NCBI RefSeq assembly: GCF_023716865.1
Contig: NZ_CP092417.1
Coordinates: 1,900,001-1,964,000, forward strand
Length of the DNA stretch: 64,000 bases
Direction of reading: 5' to 3'
Origin: Endozoicomonas sp. SCSIO W0465
GTDB lineage: Bacteria; Pseudomonadota; Gammaproteobacteria; Pseudomonadales; Endozoicomonadaceae
The notes below the pieces were generated by a model. That model made no database searches and was not told the origin of the DNA. It worked only from the letters and a program-made list of their open reading frames with translations. Positions 1 through 10,106 of the stretch are shown piece after piece; the first letter of the stretch is position 1; each line of letters starts with the position of its first letter. Both the position numbers and the translations under genes were made by a program.

Positions 1-197
1 CTGCAGTGCAAAGCGGTTGACTATAAGGCAGTGATGGGTAGACGTTGCGGTTGTTTGCCAGCACGCGAAGTAAATACCGCCTGCTGACAGACCAAGCGGA
101 TCATGGAAGTGTGCTGCAACGTTATTGATAGCAGCGCTTTCATCATAGCGAGCTCTGATTTTAGAGAGCTTTCATCGAATACACAGGTAAGGGCTGA
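1..197. other. Region upstream of nrdA
   Basis: I see no gene here. The stretch is the 5' flank of nrdA and should hold its promoter. A TTGACT hexamer lies near position 17, but no convincing partner -10 box or NrdR palindrome could be picked out by eye. The preceding gene is outside the window. Confidence 0.4.
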
Positions 198-2468
198 ATG
201 AACAAAAACATCCTGGTCACCAAACGTGACGGAGACAAGGAACAGCTGGATCTTGAGAAGATCCATAAAGTGATTACCTGGGCTGCAGAAGGTCTGGATA
301 ACGTCTCCGTTTCCGAAGTAGAGCTTAAATCTCACATACAGTTTTACGACGGCATCAAGACCACGGATATCCATGAAACACTGATCAAATCCGCTGCCGA
401 CCTGATTTCAGCCCAGGCACCGGACTATCAGTATCTGGCTGCCCGTCTGGCGATCTTCCACCTGCGTAAAAAGGCGTACAGTCAGTTTGAACCGCCCAGG
501 CTGTTTAGTCATGTGGCCAAACTGGTGGAGATGAACAAGTATGATCGGCACCTCCTGACGGACTACAGCGAAGCTGAGTTCGATCAGATGGAAAGCTTCA
601 TTGATCACAGCCGTGATATGAACTTCAGCTATGCGGCGGTCAAGCAACTTGAGGGCAAATATCTGGTACAGAACCGGGTAACCGGCGAGTACTATGAAAG
701 CCCGCAAATATTATACATGCTCATTGGTGCCTGTCTCTTTGCTGAATACCCGAAGGAAACCCGCCTGGATTTCATTGAGCGGTTCTACCATGCGGTGTCC
801 ACATTCAGACTATCCCTGCCAACGCCCATTATGTCCGGGGTACGCACACCTACGCGTCAGTTCAGCTCTTGTGTGCTGATTGAATGCGGGGACTCACTGG
901 ACTCCATTAATGCCACCTCCAGCGCTATCGTTAAATACGTCAGCCAGCGTGCAGGTATCGGTATCAATGCCGGCACTATTCGCGCCCTGGGCAGTCCAAT
1001 CCGGGGAGGAGAAGCCTTTCATACCGGCTGTATCCCTTTCTACAAGCACTTCCAGACAGCAGTCAAGTCATGCTCTCAAGGGGGTGTGCGCGGGGGGGCT
1101 GCTACCCTCTTCTACCCGATCTGGCATCTTGAAGTTGAAAACCTGCTGGTGCTGAAAAACAACCGGGGGGTTGATGATAACCGCGTTCGACACCTGGACT
1201 ATGGCGTGCAGTTTAACAAGCTGATGTACCAGCGCCTGATCGAAGGCGGCAATATCACCCTCTTTTCTCCCAGTGATGTTCCGGGGCTTTATGATGCGTT
1301 CTTTGCCGATCAGGAAACGTTTGAAAGACTTTATAAGCAATATGAGCAGGACAGTAGCATCCGCAAGACGACGCTGAAGGCGATTGAACTTTTTTCACTG
1401 TTCGCTTCCGAGCGGGCCAGCACCGGGCGAATCTATCTGCAAAACGTCGATCACTGTAATACCCACAGCCCATTTGACCCTGCAGTAGCCCCGGTTCGCC
1501 AGAGTAACCTGTGCCTGGAGATTGCCCTGCCAACCAGGCCCCTGACCCATATCCATGATGAAGAGGGCGAGATTGCCCTTTGCACGCTGGCCGCATTCAA
1601 CCTGGGTACCCTGAAGGATCTTGATGAACTGGAAGAGTTGTCTGAACTGATTGTTCGTGCGCTTGACAGCCTGCTGGACTACCAGGACTACCCGGTTCCT
1701 GCCGCCTACAATTCGACCATGGGGCGACGTCCCCTGGGAGTTGGCGTCATCAACTTCGCCAACTACCTGGCCAAAAACAACGTCCGGTACTCAGATGGTT
1801 CTGCCAACGGCCTGACCCACCGCACTTTTGAGGCCATACAATACTACCTGTTGAAAGCCTCAAACAAGCTGGCCAGAGAGAAAGGAAGCTGCTCCAAGTT
1901 CAACGAGACCACGTATGCTAACGGTATCTTGCCTATCGATACCTACAAGCGTGATCTCGATTCAGTTTGTGACGAGTCCCTGCACCTTGACTGGGAAGGT
2001 CTGCGTGAGGCGATTAAATCCTTTGGCCTGCGCAACTCAACCCTGACCGCATTGATGCCATCGGAGACTTCATCCCAGATCAGTAATGCCACCAATGGTA
2101 TTGAACCGCCCAGGGGCTTTGTCAGCGTTAAAGCCAGTAAAGATGGCATTCTCAAGCAGGTCGTTCCTGATTTTGTCGAACTTCAGGATCGGTATGAGCT
2201 GCTCTGGAACATTCCGAACAATGATGGATACCTTCAGCTGGTTGCCATCATGCAGAAATTTGTCGACCAGACGATTTCTGCCAACACCAACTATGACCCG
2301 GGTCTCTTTGAAGGCGGCAAAGTACCGATGAAACTGCTGCTGAAGGATTTGCTGACCGCTTACAAACTGGGCGTAAAAACCCTGTACTACCACAATACCC
2401 GTGATGGTGCCGCTGATGCTCAAAATGATATGGATGATGGCTGTGCAGGGGGTGCCTGCAAAATCTGA
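198..2468 (+). CDS. nrdA: Ribonucleoside-diphosphate reductase, class Ia, alpha subunit
   Basis: The large catalytic subunit of aerobic ribonucleotide reductase, which reduces NDPs to dNDPs in the cytoplasm with the NrdB radical subunit. At 756 residues it matches the usual NrdA length (E. coli 761). An N-terminal ATP-cone (about residues 5-95) supplies allosteric control. The redox cysteine near residue 225 lies in FSSCVL. The active-site N-x-C-x-E sits in SNLCLEIA, and the partner cysteine in ALCTLAAF. The radical-transfer tyrosine pair is in TLYYHN. The C-terminal shuttle cysteines are in GCAGGACKI. nrdB follows after a 192-bp gap and a YfaE-type ferredoxin gene comes next, the enterobacterial nrdAB-yfaE order. 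All key residues are present, so it should be functional. Confidence 0.97.
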   Translation: MNKNILVTKRDGDKEQLDLEKIHKVITWAAEGLDNVSVSEVELKSHIQFYDGIKTTDIHETLIKSAADLISAQAPDYQYLAARLAIFHLRKKAYSQFEPPRLFSHVAKLVEMNKYDRHLLTDYSEAEFDQMESFIDHSRDMNFSYAAVKQLEGKYLVQNRVTGEYYESPQILYMLIGACLFAEYPKETRLDFIERFYHAVSTFRLSLPTPIMSGVRTPTRQFSSCVLIECGDSLDSINATSSAIVKYVSQRAGIGINAGTIRALGSPIRGGEAFHTGCIPFYKHFQTAVKSCSQGGVRGGAATLFYPIWHLEVENLLVLKNNRGVDDNRVRHLDYGVQFNKLMYQRLIEGGNITLFSPSDVPGLYDAFFADQETFERLYKQYEQDSSIRKTTLKAIELFSLFASERASTGRIYLQNVDHCNTHSPFDPAVAPVRQSNLCLEIALPTRPLTHIHDEEGEIALCTLAAFNLGTLKDLDELEELSELIVRALDSLLDYQDYPVPAAYNSTMGRRPLGVGVINFANYLAKNNVRYSDGSANGLTHRTFEAIQYYLLKASNKLAREKGSCSKFNETTYANGILPIDTYKRDLDSVCDESLHLDWEGLREAIKSFGLRNSTLTALMPSETSSQISNATNGIEPPRGFVSVKASKDGILKQVVPDFVELQDRYELLWNIPNNDGYLQLVAIMQKFVDQTISANTNYDPGLFEGGKVPMKLLLKDLLTAYKLGVKTLYYHNTRDGAADAQNDMDDGCAGGACKI

Positions 2469-2660
2469 TGAACATCCCGGTACTTGACTTATAGAGGTAC
2501 TGGCAATGTTAATCAAAGCGAACAGCCGTTTTTTATAACCGGACCGCCTGTAGCAAAAATGCTTATAGATAAAAAACACTGTTCGCTTCACGCTTGCATG
2601 TGCTGAAAAGCCGGCCAGAAAACCAGGCGCGGAAACCACTGAATTGGGGCAAATCAAACA

Positions 2661-3791
2661 ATGACATACACCACATTTAACCAGGAACACTTCAATGCCA
2701 CTAAGGAGCCCATGTTCTTTGGTCGTAATGTCAATGTATCCCGTTATGACGTGCAGAAATACCCTATCTTTGAGAAGCTGATCGAGAAACAGCTGTCCTT
2801 TTTCTGGCGCCCCGAGGAGGTGGACCTCTCCACTGACCGTCGCGACTTTGCTGCGCTACCTGATCATGAAAGGCACATCTTTCTCAGCAACCTGAAATAC
2901 CAGACCCTTCTGGACTCAGTTCAGGGTCGTTCACCCAACGTTGCCCTGTTACCCATTGTTTCCCTGCCGGAACTGGAAACCTGGATCGAAACTTGGGCCT
3001 TCAGTGAAACCATTCACTCCCGCTCCTATACCCATATTATCCGTAATATCGTTACCGAGCCGGCCCGTATCTTCGACGATATTGTGACGAATGAGGCGAT
3101 TACCAGGCGCGCCACGGACATCACCCGCTACTATGATGCCTTGATCGAAGGCGTCAGCCTTTACCATCAGCTGGGCGAAGGTAAACACACCGTTAACGGG
3201 GCAGAGATCAACATCAGCATTGCGGACCTGAAGCGCAAGCTCTACCTGACGGTGGTTTCGGTGAATGTACTGGAGGCGATCCGTTTTTACGTCAGCTTTG
3301 CTTGCAGCTTTGCCTTTGCCGAGCGCTCCACCATGGAGGGCAACGCCAAAATTATCAAATTGATCGCCCGGGATGAAGCTCTCCACCTGACCGGCACCCA
3401 GCATATCCTGCAATTAATGGCTGACGGCAAAGATGACCCGGAAATGGCAGTAATTGCCCGCGAGCTGAAAGAGCAGGCCAGACAGATCTTTATTGACGCG
3501 GCAGAACAGGAAAAAGACTGGGCAGACTACCTGTTCCGTGATGGCTCCATGATCGGCCTGAACCGGGACATTCTGGGCCAGTACGTTGAATACATCACTA
3601 ACCAGCGGATGGTTGCCGTTGGCTTTGAACCAGCGTTTGCGATCAAACAGAACCCTCTGCCCTGGATGAACAGCTGGCTGAACAGCGACAACGTGCAGGT
3701 TGCACCTCAAGAGGTGGAAGTCAGCTCCTATCTGGTTGGGCAAATTGACAGTGAAGTACAGTCTGAGGACTTCAGTAATTTTTCGTTATAA
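2661..3791 (+). CDS. nrdB: Ribonucleoside-diphosphate reductase, class Ia, beta subunit
   Basis: The small subunit that houses the di-iron/tyrosyl radical cofactor of aerobic ribonucleotide reductase. It is 376 residues long, as in E. coli. Visible ligands and radical site: aspartate in TLLDSVQG, glutamate and histidine in [11 protein letters not shown], the radical tyrosine in SRSYTH near residue 122, glutamate in NVLEAIRF, and glutamate plus histidine in RDEALHLTG. The C-terminal tail (DFSNFSL) is the peptide expected to dock on NrdA. It is followed 91 bp later by the ferredoxin that probably maintains its cofactor. The 192-bp spacer between nrdA and nrdB holds no gene. Confidence 0.97.
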   Translation: MTYTTFNQEHFNATKEPMFFGRNVNVSRYDVQKYPIFEKLIEKQLSFFWRPEEVDLSTDRRDFAALPDHERHIFLSNLKYQTLLDSVQGRSPNVALLPIVSLPELETWIETWAFSETIHSRSYTHIIRNIVTEPARIFDDIVTNEAITRRATDITRYYDALIEGVSLYHQLGEGKHTVNGAEINISIADLKRKLYLTVVSVNVLEAIRFYVSFACSFAFAERSTMEGNAKIIKLIARDEALHLTGTQHILQLMADGKDDPEMAVIARELKEQARQIFIDAAEQEKDWADYLFRDGSMIGLNRDILGQYVEYITNQRMVAVGFEPAFAIKQNPLPWMNSWLNSDNVQVAPQEVEVSSYLVGQIDSEVQSEDFSNFSL

Positions 3792-3882
3792 GATCTTCGC
3801 TAAACAATGTTGTAGGCAGCTTCAATTCAAAACGTCCCATAGCCAGCCTTGTTTCAGGTCTGGCTAATACAGGCGAAATACC

Positions 3883-4173
3883 ATGGCTCATATTGTTAAA
3901 ATTCTTGAAGGTTTCAGCTTTATCCCCCGTAAGGAGCTGACACTTCTCGAAGCGCTTGAGCAGGAAAACGTCGAGGTTGACTATCAATGCCGCGAGGGGT
4001 TTTGCGGCAGCTGTCAGGTAACCCTTATTGATGGAGAGGTCGCCTATACCACTGACCCTATTGCCTTCATTCCAGAGGGAAAAATACTGGCATGCTGCTG
4101 CCAGCTGAAAAGTGACCTAACCATTGAGATCCCGGGAGGGTGCAAAATGAAAAAAAATGAATTCAAGTCATAA
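3883..4173 (+). CDS. yfaE: 2Fe-2S ferredoxin, YfaE type
   Basis: A 96-residue plant-type [2Fe-2S] ferredoxin. The cluster cysteines are visible as C-x4-C-x2-C in the segment around CREGFCGSC, with the fourth cysteine in the LACCCQ segment. Placement directly after nrdB and the short length match YfaE. In E. coli, YfaE supplies electrons for assembly and repair of the NrdB diferric-tyrosyl cofactor. The role here is inferred from that family knowledge and synteny. An extra cysteine run (CCC) next to the fourth ligand leaves the exact ligand uncertain. Confidence 0.9.
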   Translation: MAHIVKILEGFSFIPRKELTLLEALEQENVEVDYQCREGFCGSCQVTLIDGEVAYTTDPIAFIPEGKILACCCQLKSDLTIEIPGGCKMKKNEFKS

Positions 4174-4290
4174 TGATCCTGTCGATAGCCTCAGTCACCT
4201 GATGGTCGGCTCCGAAGTGCCATATCATTCAGTTGCTTATCTGCTTGATCGCTACTCCTCGGGAATCAACCAAACACTGTTCACACCTTA

Positions 4291-4310
4291 TCTACGTAAT
4301 AATACGTAGA
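4291..4310. promoter_or_regulatory. Perfect 8-bp-arm palindrome upstream of dctP
   Basis: Arms TCTACGTA and TACGTAGA flank a 4-bp ATAA spacer, about 98 bp before the dctP start. A perfect dyad in an intergenic region upstream of a transporter operon is what an operator for a dimeric regulator looks like. The NarL-family regulator encoded at 13011-13673 is a candidate ligand. The regulator assignment is inference. Confidence 0.5.
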
Positions 4311-4407
4311 CAGAGTTTAGCGGTAACGCTTATATAAATATCGTCGTGTTTGCGTCAGGATTACCATTGCAATAATTCGAATAATAAACTTCCATCAGCA
4401 GGTGGCT

Positions 4408-5484
4408 ATGAAACTCTCCTTTAGCAAAAAAATAATGGCGACAGCACTGTGCGTGGCGGCTTTTGCCGGTTCAGCACAGGCAGCCGAAAAAGTTTATCGC
4501 CTGAAAATGGCCGAGACCTGGCAGAGCAACTTCCCGATTTTCGGTGATACTCCCCGCAATATGGCCGCTATGGCTGAGAAGATGTCCAATGGTCGACTGA
4601 AAATCACCATCGACAGTGCCAATAAGCACAAGGCCGCTTTCGGTGTCTTTGATATGGTGCGCAGTGGACAATACGACATGGGTCACTCTGCATCCTACTA
4701 CTGGAAGGGCAAGGTACCCAACACACTGTACTTCACCACCATGCCGTTTGGTATGACCGCATCAGAGCAGTACGCCTGGTTCTATCAGGGTGGTGGTCAG
4801 GAGCTGATGGATAAGGTGTACGACAAGTTCAACCTGAAGAGCTTTCCTGGCGGCAATACCGGCAATCAAATGGGTGGCTGGTTCCAGAAAGAGATCAACT
4901 CTCTCGAAGACCTGAAAGGTCTGAAAATGCGCATCCCGGGTTTTGCCGGTGAGGTTATGGCGGAGCTGGGCGCAAAACCCACAAACATTCCATCCGGCGA
5001 GCTTTACACTGCCCTCGAACGTAAGACCATTGACGCCCTGGAATGGGTTGGCCCGTCACTGGACATGCGTATGGGCTTCCACCAGATCGCCCCTTATTAC
5101 TACACCGGCTGGCATGAGCCTGGTACTGAATTACAGTTCCTGGTCAATAAGCGTACCTGGGATCGACTCCCGGCTGATCTGCAGGAAATCCTGAGAGTCG
5201 CCATGCGTACCGCTGCTTATGATATGTACATTCAGTCCTATCATGAGTCTGCCGTGAACCTGGATAAAATGAAGAGTGAATACCCTAATATCCAGATCCG
5301 GGATTTCCCGGCCGAGGTCATCCAGGCCATGCAGGCGGCGAACACCAAGCTGTTGGCACAAAAAGCCGGAGAAGACCCACTCGCCAAGGAAATCCTTGAC
5401 TCACAGGCGGACTACCTGAAAAAAGTACGTCGCTGGACGAACATTTCAGACCAGGCCTACCTGAATAATTTCGACACAAAATAA
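4408..5484 (+). CDS. dctP: TRAP transporter substrate-binding protein, DctP family
   Basis: The periplasmic solute receptor of a tripartite ATP-independent transporter. I chose ATG at 4408 rather than an in-frame GTG six bases upstream, because an AGGTGG ribosome-binding site lies just before it. A signal peptide is clear: KK near the N terminus, a hydrophobic core, and a cleavage-like AQA-A. The mature protein keeps the DctP fold hallmark GLKMRIPG (ligand-gripping arginine) and ALEWVGPSLDM. The segment around YYYTGWHEPG resembles keto-acid binders of the TakP type, so a 2-keto or hydroxy acid ligand is plausible but unproven. dctQ and dctM follow, but mobile repeats separate dctP from dctQ by 490 bp. 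Confidence 0.92.
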   Translation: MKLSFSKKIMATALCVAAFAGSAQAAEKVYRLKMAETWQSNFPIFGDTPRNMAAMAEKMSNGRLKITIDSANKHKAAFGVFDMVRSGQYDMGHSASYYWKGKVPNTLYFTTMPFGMTASEQYAWFYQGGGQELMDKVYDKFNLKSFPGGNTGNQMGGWFQKEINSLEDLKGLKMRIPGFAGEVMAELGAKPTNIPSGELYTALERKTIDALEWVGPSLDMRMGFHQIAPYYYTGWHEPGTELQFLVNKRTWDRLPADLQEILRVAMRTAAYDMYIQSYHESAVNLDKMKSEYPNIQIRDFPAEVIQAMQAANTKLLAQKAGEDPLAKEILDSQADYLKKVRRWTNISDQAYLNNFDTK

Positions 5485-5504
5485 CCCCCCTGGGGAGCCT
5501 GGTT

Positions 5505-5727
5505 CTAGTGCAGCCAAGCGTTATTATACATACACAAGACCTCGTTCCCACGGTCCCCCGTGGGAATGCATACCGGGCCTCTGTGGAACTGTGGGTCTCC
5601 ATTAAACTCTCATGATTCCGGGCATAAATAGATTGTTTTGCATCTGGCAGGCTCCGGTATGCATTCCCACGCAGAGCATGGGAACGAGGGGTCTGGCTGT
5701 ATGTGTATTAGCGCTTTTCTGCACTAG
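5505..5727. mobile_element. MITE-like element A (CTAGTGCAG ends)
   Basis: About 223 bp with imperfect terminal inverted repeats, starting CTAGTGCAG and ending CTGCACTAG. The outer 45 or so bases of each arm are complementary with mismatches. Inside is a second inverted repeat with arms around CCTCGTTCCCACGG and CATGGGAACGAGG, a motif seen again near 28,690. There is no open reading frame of interest. It sits between dctP and dctQ together with element B and separates the two halves of a hairpin (see findings). Confidence 0.65.
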
Positions 5728-5934
5728 GAGCCTGTCCGAGAATAGCGCCCGTAGCGAGGATGGCAGCAAATTGAGGATAAAAATTACGTTTTGTGAGGCG
5801 AATAGTGGGGCTATTTGCCGAACAAAACGGAATTTTTAGACCAATTTGCTGCCACCGCACGACTGCATGGATGCAGGAGCTAGGGCAACGCAGGAGCAGT
5901 TGCCGCGTAGGGCAGTCTATTCTCGGACAGGCTC
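5728..5934. mobile_element. MITE-like element B related to IS1182 ends
   Basis: About 207 bp bounded by perfect inverted repeats, GAGCCTGTCCGAGAATAG on the left and its complement on the right. These ends differ at one base from those of the IS1182-type element at 61085-62798. Flanks are CTAG on the left and CCAG on the right; IS1182 here duplicates CTAG. An internal inverted repeat has arms starting GGCAGCAAATTG and ending CAATTTGCTGCC. It has no coding capacity, so it is best read as a non-autonomous derivative. Confidence 0.75.
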
Positions 5935-5974
5935 CCAGGCTCCTTTACTTACCTGTTAATGGCGGAGAAGCGTT

Positions 5975-6520
5975 ATGCTGGTGCGGCTTGAAAATCTGCT
6001 CAACCGGTTCTCGGACGTATTGGGAAAAATAGCCGCGCTGCTGTTTATCTTATTAGTGTTTAATGTTTTCTGGGATGTGGTTGCCCGATATCTTTTCAAT
6101 AATGTCTCTATTGGCCTGCAGGAGCTGGAATGGCACCTGTTTGCTACAGTCTTTATGCTGGGTGTTCCTTATGCCCTGCGAACTAATGGTCATGTTCGTG
6201 TAGACCTGATTTACGAGCGGCTGTCCATCAGGCACAGGGCATGGATTGACCTGCTGGGTGCAATCATACTGCTAATGCCGTTTGCCTTGCTGGTTGGCTA
6301 TTACGGTATTGGTTTTGCCCGGGAAGCCTATGAGCTGGGGGAAACGTCCGGAGACCCCGGAGGCCTGCCATACCGGTGGATTATTAAATCGGTCATACCC
6401 TTCACATTTTTTTCCATTGCCATCAGTGGTCTGGCAATGTTCCTGCACAGCATTAATGTTCTGACCGGAAGACGGTCTGATAGCTGTTACGTCCCACCAC
6501 AACACTCACCACAACACTGA
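5975..6520 (+). CDS. dctQ: TRAP transporter small permease, DctQ family
   Basis: A 181-residue inner-membrane protein with the expected four hydrophobic segments and the family pattern ELEWHLFATVFMLG, followed by a charged loop (NGHVRVDLIYERL). The small permease pairs with DctM to form the sodium-driven membrane part of the transporter. dctM starts 17 bp downstream, so the two are cotranscribed. The last 15 or so residues are polar and rich in His and Pro, and are not typical of the family core. Confidence 0.9.
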   Translation: MLVRLENLLNRFSDVLGKIAALLFILLVFNVFWDVVARYLFNNVSIGLQELEWHLFATVFMLGVPYALRTNGHVRVDLIYERLSIRHRAWIDLLGAIILLMPFALLVGYYGIGFAREAYELGETSGDPGGLPYRWIIKSVIPFTFFSIAISGLAMFLHSINVLTGRRSDSCYVPPQHSPQH

Positions 6521-6537
6521 TAACAGGTAACATAACA

Positions 6538-7710
6538 ATGACTGGTATTGTGATGTTTTTCGTGGCGCTGTTGATGCTGCTTGTCGGTTTTCCGGTTGCC
6601 TTTACCTTTGGCGGGATCGCCCTGATTTTCGGTGTCTGGGCTGAAGGGATGGAGATGTTTGCCTTCATGCCATTTCGCATCCAGAGCATTATGCAGAATG
6701 TCGTTTTGATGGCTGTACCGCTGTTTGTGTTTATGGGCATTATTCTGCAAAAGACCAAGCTGGCAGAACAATTGCTCGAGTCCATGGGCAAGCTATTCGG
6801 TGGTATCAAAGGCGGTCTGGCAATCTCGACGGTGCTGGTAGGCGCGTTGCTGGCAGCATCCACCGGTGTCGTCGGTGCTTCGGTTGTTGCCATGGGGTTG
6901 ATTTCACTCCCGGTTATGCTGAAGTACAACTACGATAAGTCACTGGCCTGCGGAACCATCTGCGCCTCCGGTACCCTTGGGCAAATTATACCACCGTCCA
7001 TCATTCTCATTATTCTGGGTGATGTGATGGGAATACCGGTAGGTGATCTGTTTAAAGCGGCAGTTGGCCCCGGTTTTGTTCTGATCGGTGTTTATGTTCT
7101 GTATATCGTCGTCTATTCCTGGATTCGCCCAGAACTGGCACCAGCCCTGCCACTGGATGAGGATGTGAACAGTCGTCGTGAACAATACTTCAAGGCAGTG
7201 AAAGCAATTATTCCTCCACTGGCTTTGATACTTATTGTCCTGGGCTCTATTTTTGTCGGTATTGCCACACCCACTGAATCTGCCGCTCTCGGGTGTGTGG
7301 GTGCTCTGTTACTGTCGTTGGTCTATCGGCAGTTCAGTTGGAAAATGGTTTACGAGTCCTCCCTGGAAACGGTCAAGGTGACCGCAATGGTATTTGCTAT
7401 TCTTCTGGGTGCCACAGCCTTCTCCATGGCCTTCACTTACACCGGCGGTGATTACATTGTTGAAGAAGTACTGACCAATATGCCCGGTGGGGCAACGGGA
7501 TTCCTGTTGCTCTCCATGGTGGCCATTCTGGTTTTGGGCTTCTTTATCGACTTTGTTGAAATCAGCTTCATTATTGTGCCTATTCTGGCCCCGGTTGCTG
7601 ATGCCCTTGGCATTGCACCGTTGTGGTTCGCCATTTTGATTGCCATGAATCTGCAGACATCCTTCCTGACCCCACCTTTCGGATTCAGTCGGGTGAAAGT
7701 CTCATATTGA
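6538..7710 (+). pseudogene. dctM: TRAP transporter large permease DctM, 3' end removed by an IS
   Basis: The large permease of the TRAP system. The reading frame matches DctM through residue 384 or so, with family motifs such as GALLAASTGVVGASV, ASGTLGQIIPPS and LQTSFLTPPFGF. Family members run to about 425-440 residues and continue after FGF(S/A)LFYLRG. Here the frame leaves the family at about 7690 and ends in a short foreign tail (RVKVSY), exactly where an ISKra4-type sequence begins. About 45 residues, including the last membrane helix, are missing, so transport activity is doubtful. The lost 3' part is not found elsewhere in the window. Confidence 0.88.
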
Positions 7711-8909
7711 TCACACCCACAGGCCTTGAGCTACAGCAAACAGACGTAACACCAAATTTTTCAAACTGAATGGAGAGCAGCCAAACACAGCTATGATTCT
7801 AACAGCAAACAAAGAGTCAACTGTGAGAGGCCGCTCCGATGGAAGTATGTCAGCCACTAACCAAAGTCGCCAATGATTCCTGTCCTGCTATTGACCAACT
7901 GCAGCAAAAACTGACCCTACTTCGTCAGTCCAATAATCCAATCCAGCATTTTGAGGATCATGAAAACGAGATTCACTCCCTCTTTATTCAGGCGGAGCGA
8001 GAAATACTGGCAGAAGAACTGCAAAAATTAGACATCAATAAAGCTTCTATCGAAGTGAATGGGGTCGTGTATCACCAGGCATTACGCAGCTATCAAACCT
8101 ACCAGTCAGCAGCAGGACCTGTCCGGGTATTGCGCAGCCTCTACCGCAATGCAGGGGATAAGTGCATTGTCCCTTTAGAGCTCAAGGCTGGCGTTGTAGA
8201 AGGCTACTGGTTACCAAAGGCTGCGAAGCAAGCAGCATGGATGGTTGCCCAGTTGCCGCCCGCGGACGTAAAAAGCTTACTCGATCTAATGGGGAATATG
8301 TCACCCTCAACCAGCTCTCTGGCACGTCTTCCCAAAAAACTCAACGAACAATGGGAGCAGCACCTTGACCCTTTCGAGACCCTTCTCGCGGAGAATCTCA
8401 CAGTACCGCCTGACGCGGTGACGGTAGCTGCTTCCCTTGACGGTGTGATGCTACCAATGAAAGACGGCAAGCGTCAGGAGAAACGTGAAAAGAGTGTTGC
8501 TGAAGGCAAACGTACCCGAGGGCCAGCAGGTTGTCAGGAGGCCAGTTGTGGAACACTGTCGTTTTACGATGACCAGGGAGATCGCCTCTCTACGATCAGG
8601 ATGGGACGAATGCCTGAAAGCAAGAAAGCGACATTGAAAAAATCCCTTTCAAACCTTCTGGATAAGGTGCTTCAGCAAAAGCCAAATCTGACTCTGGTCA
8701 AAGTGGCAGATGGAGCCCGGGACAATTGGACATACTTCACCAAAGAGCTACCGGAGGGAGAAGAAATTGTTGATTATTACCATGCGGCAGAACACCTGAA
8801 GAAGGCATTTGACCTGGCTTACGGTGAAAATAGCGCGAAGTCCAAAGAGAAATTCAGCACCTACCGACATATCCTGAAGGAGGAGCCGGGTGGGGTTGAA
8901 AAAATAATC
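7691..8909 (+). mobile_element. ISKra4-family element, 3' truncated
   Basis: The remnant begins near GGGTGAAAGTCTC at 7691, where dctM homology stops, and ends abruptly at the IS66 copy starting at 8910. About 150 bp of non-coding leader precede the transposase. The right inverted repeat and the last part of the transposase are absent, so no target duplication can be assessed. The exact left end is inferred from the dctM break. Confidence 0.7.
7839..8909 (+). pseudogene. ISKra4-family transposase, C-terminally truncated
   Basis: About 357 residues of a transposase of the ISKra4 type: an N-terminal region, then a segment with ASLDGVMLPMKDG (first catalytic Asp), LVKVADGARDNW (second Asp) and a conserved YYHAAEHL segment. 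The C-terminal part bearing the expected catalytic Glu is missing because the frame runs into the IS66 end at 8910. It cannot encode an active enzyme. Family assignment is by motif resemblance. Confidence 0.75.
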
Positions 8910-10106
8910 GTAACTATTCAGCACTGAGCAAAGGCATATTACAGTAATTCCGAACAGCTCTATGAAGTGATTGATATATGTCCATTCCCTGTTTTCTGGC
9001 AGACGACAAATAGCTGCGAATCCGTGCAAACATAGAACCACCGTCTGCACTCCTGAAGCAGCCTGAGATTTTCTGCTTTAACTTGGCCATTCGAACATCC
9101 CGCTCACTGCCATTGTTATCGAAGGGAATGGTAAAATCTGACATGAAGCGCAGTGTCTCAGCCTTGAACTCAGTGAGTCGTTTGAAGAGATTGTAAGCTT
9201 TAGTATTCTTGACTTTCTTGCGCTTAAGCTCCTCTCGTTGCTTCTCCATATAGACGACTTCTTTCATTAGAGCCCGCTGAAGCAACCGGTCATAAATCTT
9301 CTCGATTCGTTCACAGACAACACTTGGCATCTGTAGCATACCTATGGTCTTAAAGCCCTTGCAGTAATGCCAGGAAAGCCTCAGTAGCTTCATCAATCGC
9401 AACGCCAGTTGATTGCTGTCCCTATCAACAACACCCAAAAGCTCCCTCAGGTGATGGGCATTGCAAAGTACGTGAGTTGCCGCATATGCAAAATAGGATT
9501 TCCAATGATCATGAACCAGAACGCCTGCAAATGTTAGCAGTATGCCCATCGTGTCCATGGCCTCACGACCTCGCTTTTCAGACAAGTAGTAGAGCGTCCA
9601 TTGTTCATCCCGCATAACGTGTAGCCAGTGCAAAGAGCCCTCGGCCCGCATACCCGTTTCATCGGCTCCGGCAACAGACGATTCCCGCAAGGCGTCACGA
9701 ATAACCTCTTCAGTAGAAGCCAGATTTTCATAGGTTCTGGCCACAAAATTGGCGACAGTGCCTGCACTTACACTCATTTTATAGAGAGTATTAAAATACT
9801 CTGACACGCGCTTAAAAGGCAGGAAATGGTATTGGTTAAGATAGACGGCCATAGCCTGTGTGGCTGAGCCATATTGTGCGGCAGCGGTAACACCTTCCGG
9901 GAATTCAGCCTGATTCCGACAACCACAAGTGCAGATTTTTACTTCAGCTCTATGGGCCGTTACTTCAAATTCACCCGGTCTCCCTGGTTCAAACACCTGT
10001 CGTTCAATATATTTGACCGGCTCACTATCAAGAAGAGACGCCTGACATTTATTGCATTCTTTAACCGGAAGGTACTCAATATAGTCAGGGATATCGACCT
10101 GTTTAA

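Noticed and set aside
1..20. Window opening with CTGCAG and an upstream minus-strand frame at 21-374
   Set aside because: The frame overlaps the nrdA start on the opposite strand and has no family features; the hexamer is chance.
5612..6032. Two small plus-strand frames between dctP and dctQ
   Set aside because: They lie inside the MITE-like repeats and have no protein features.
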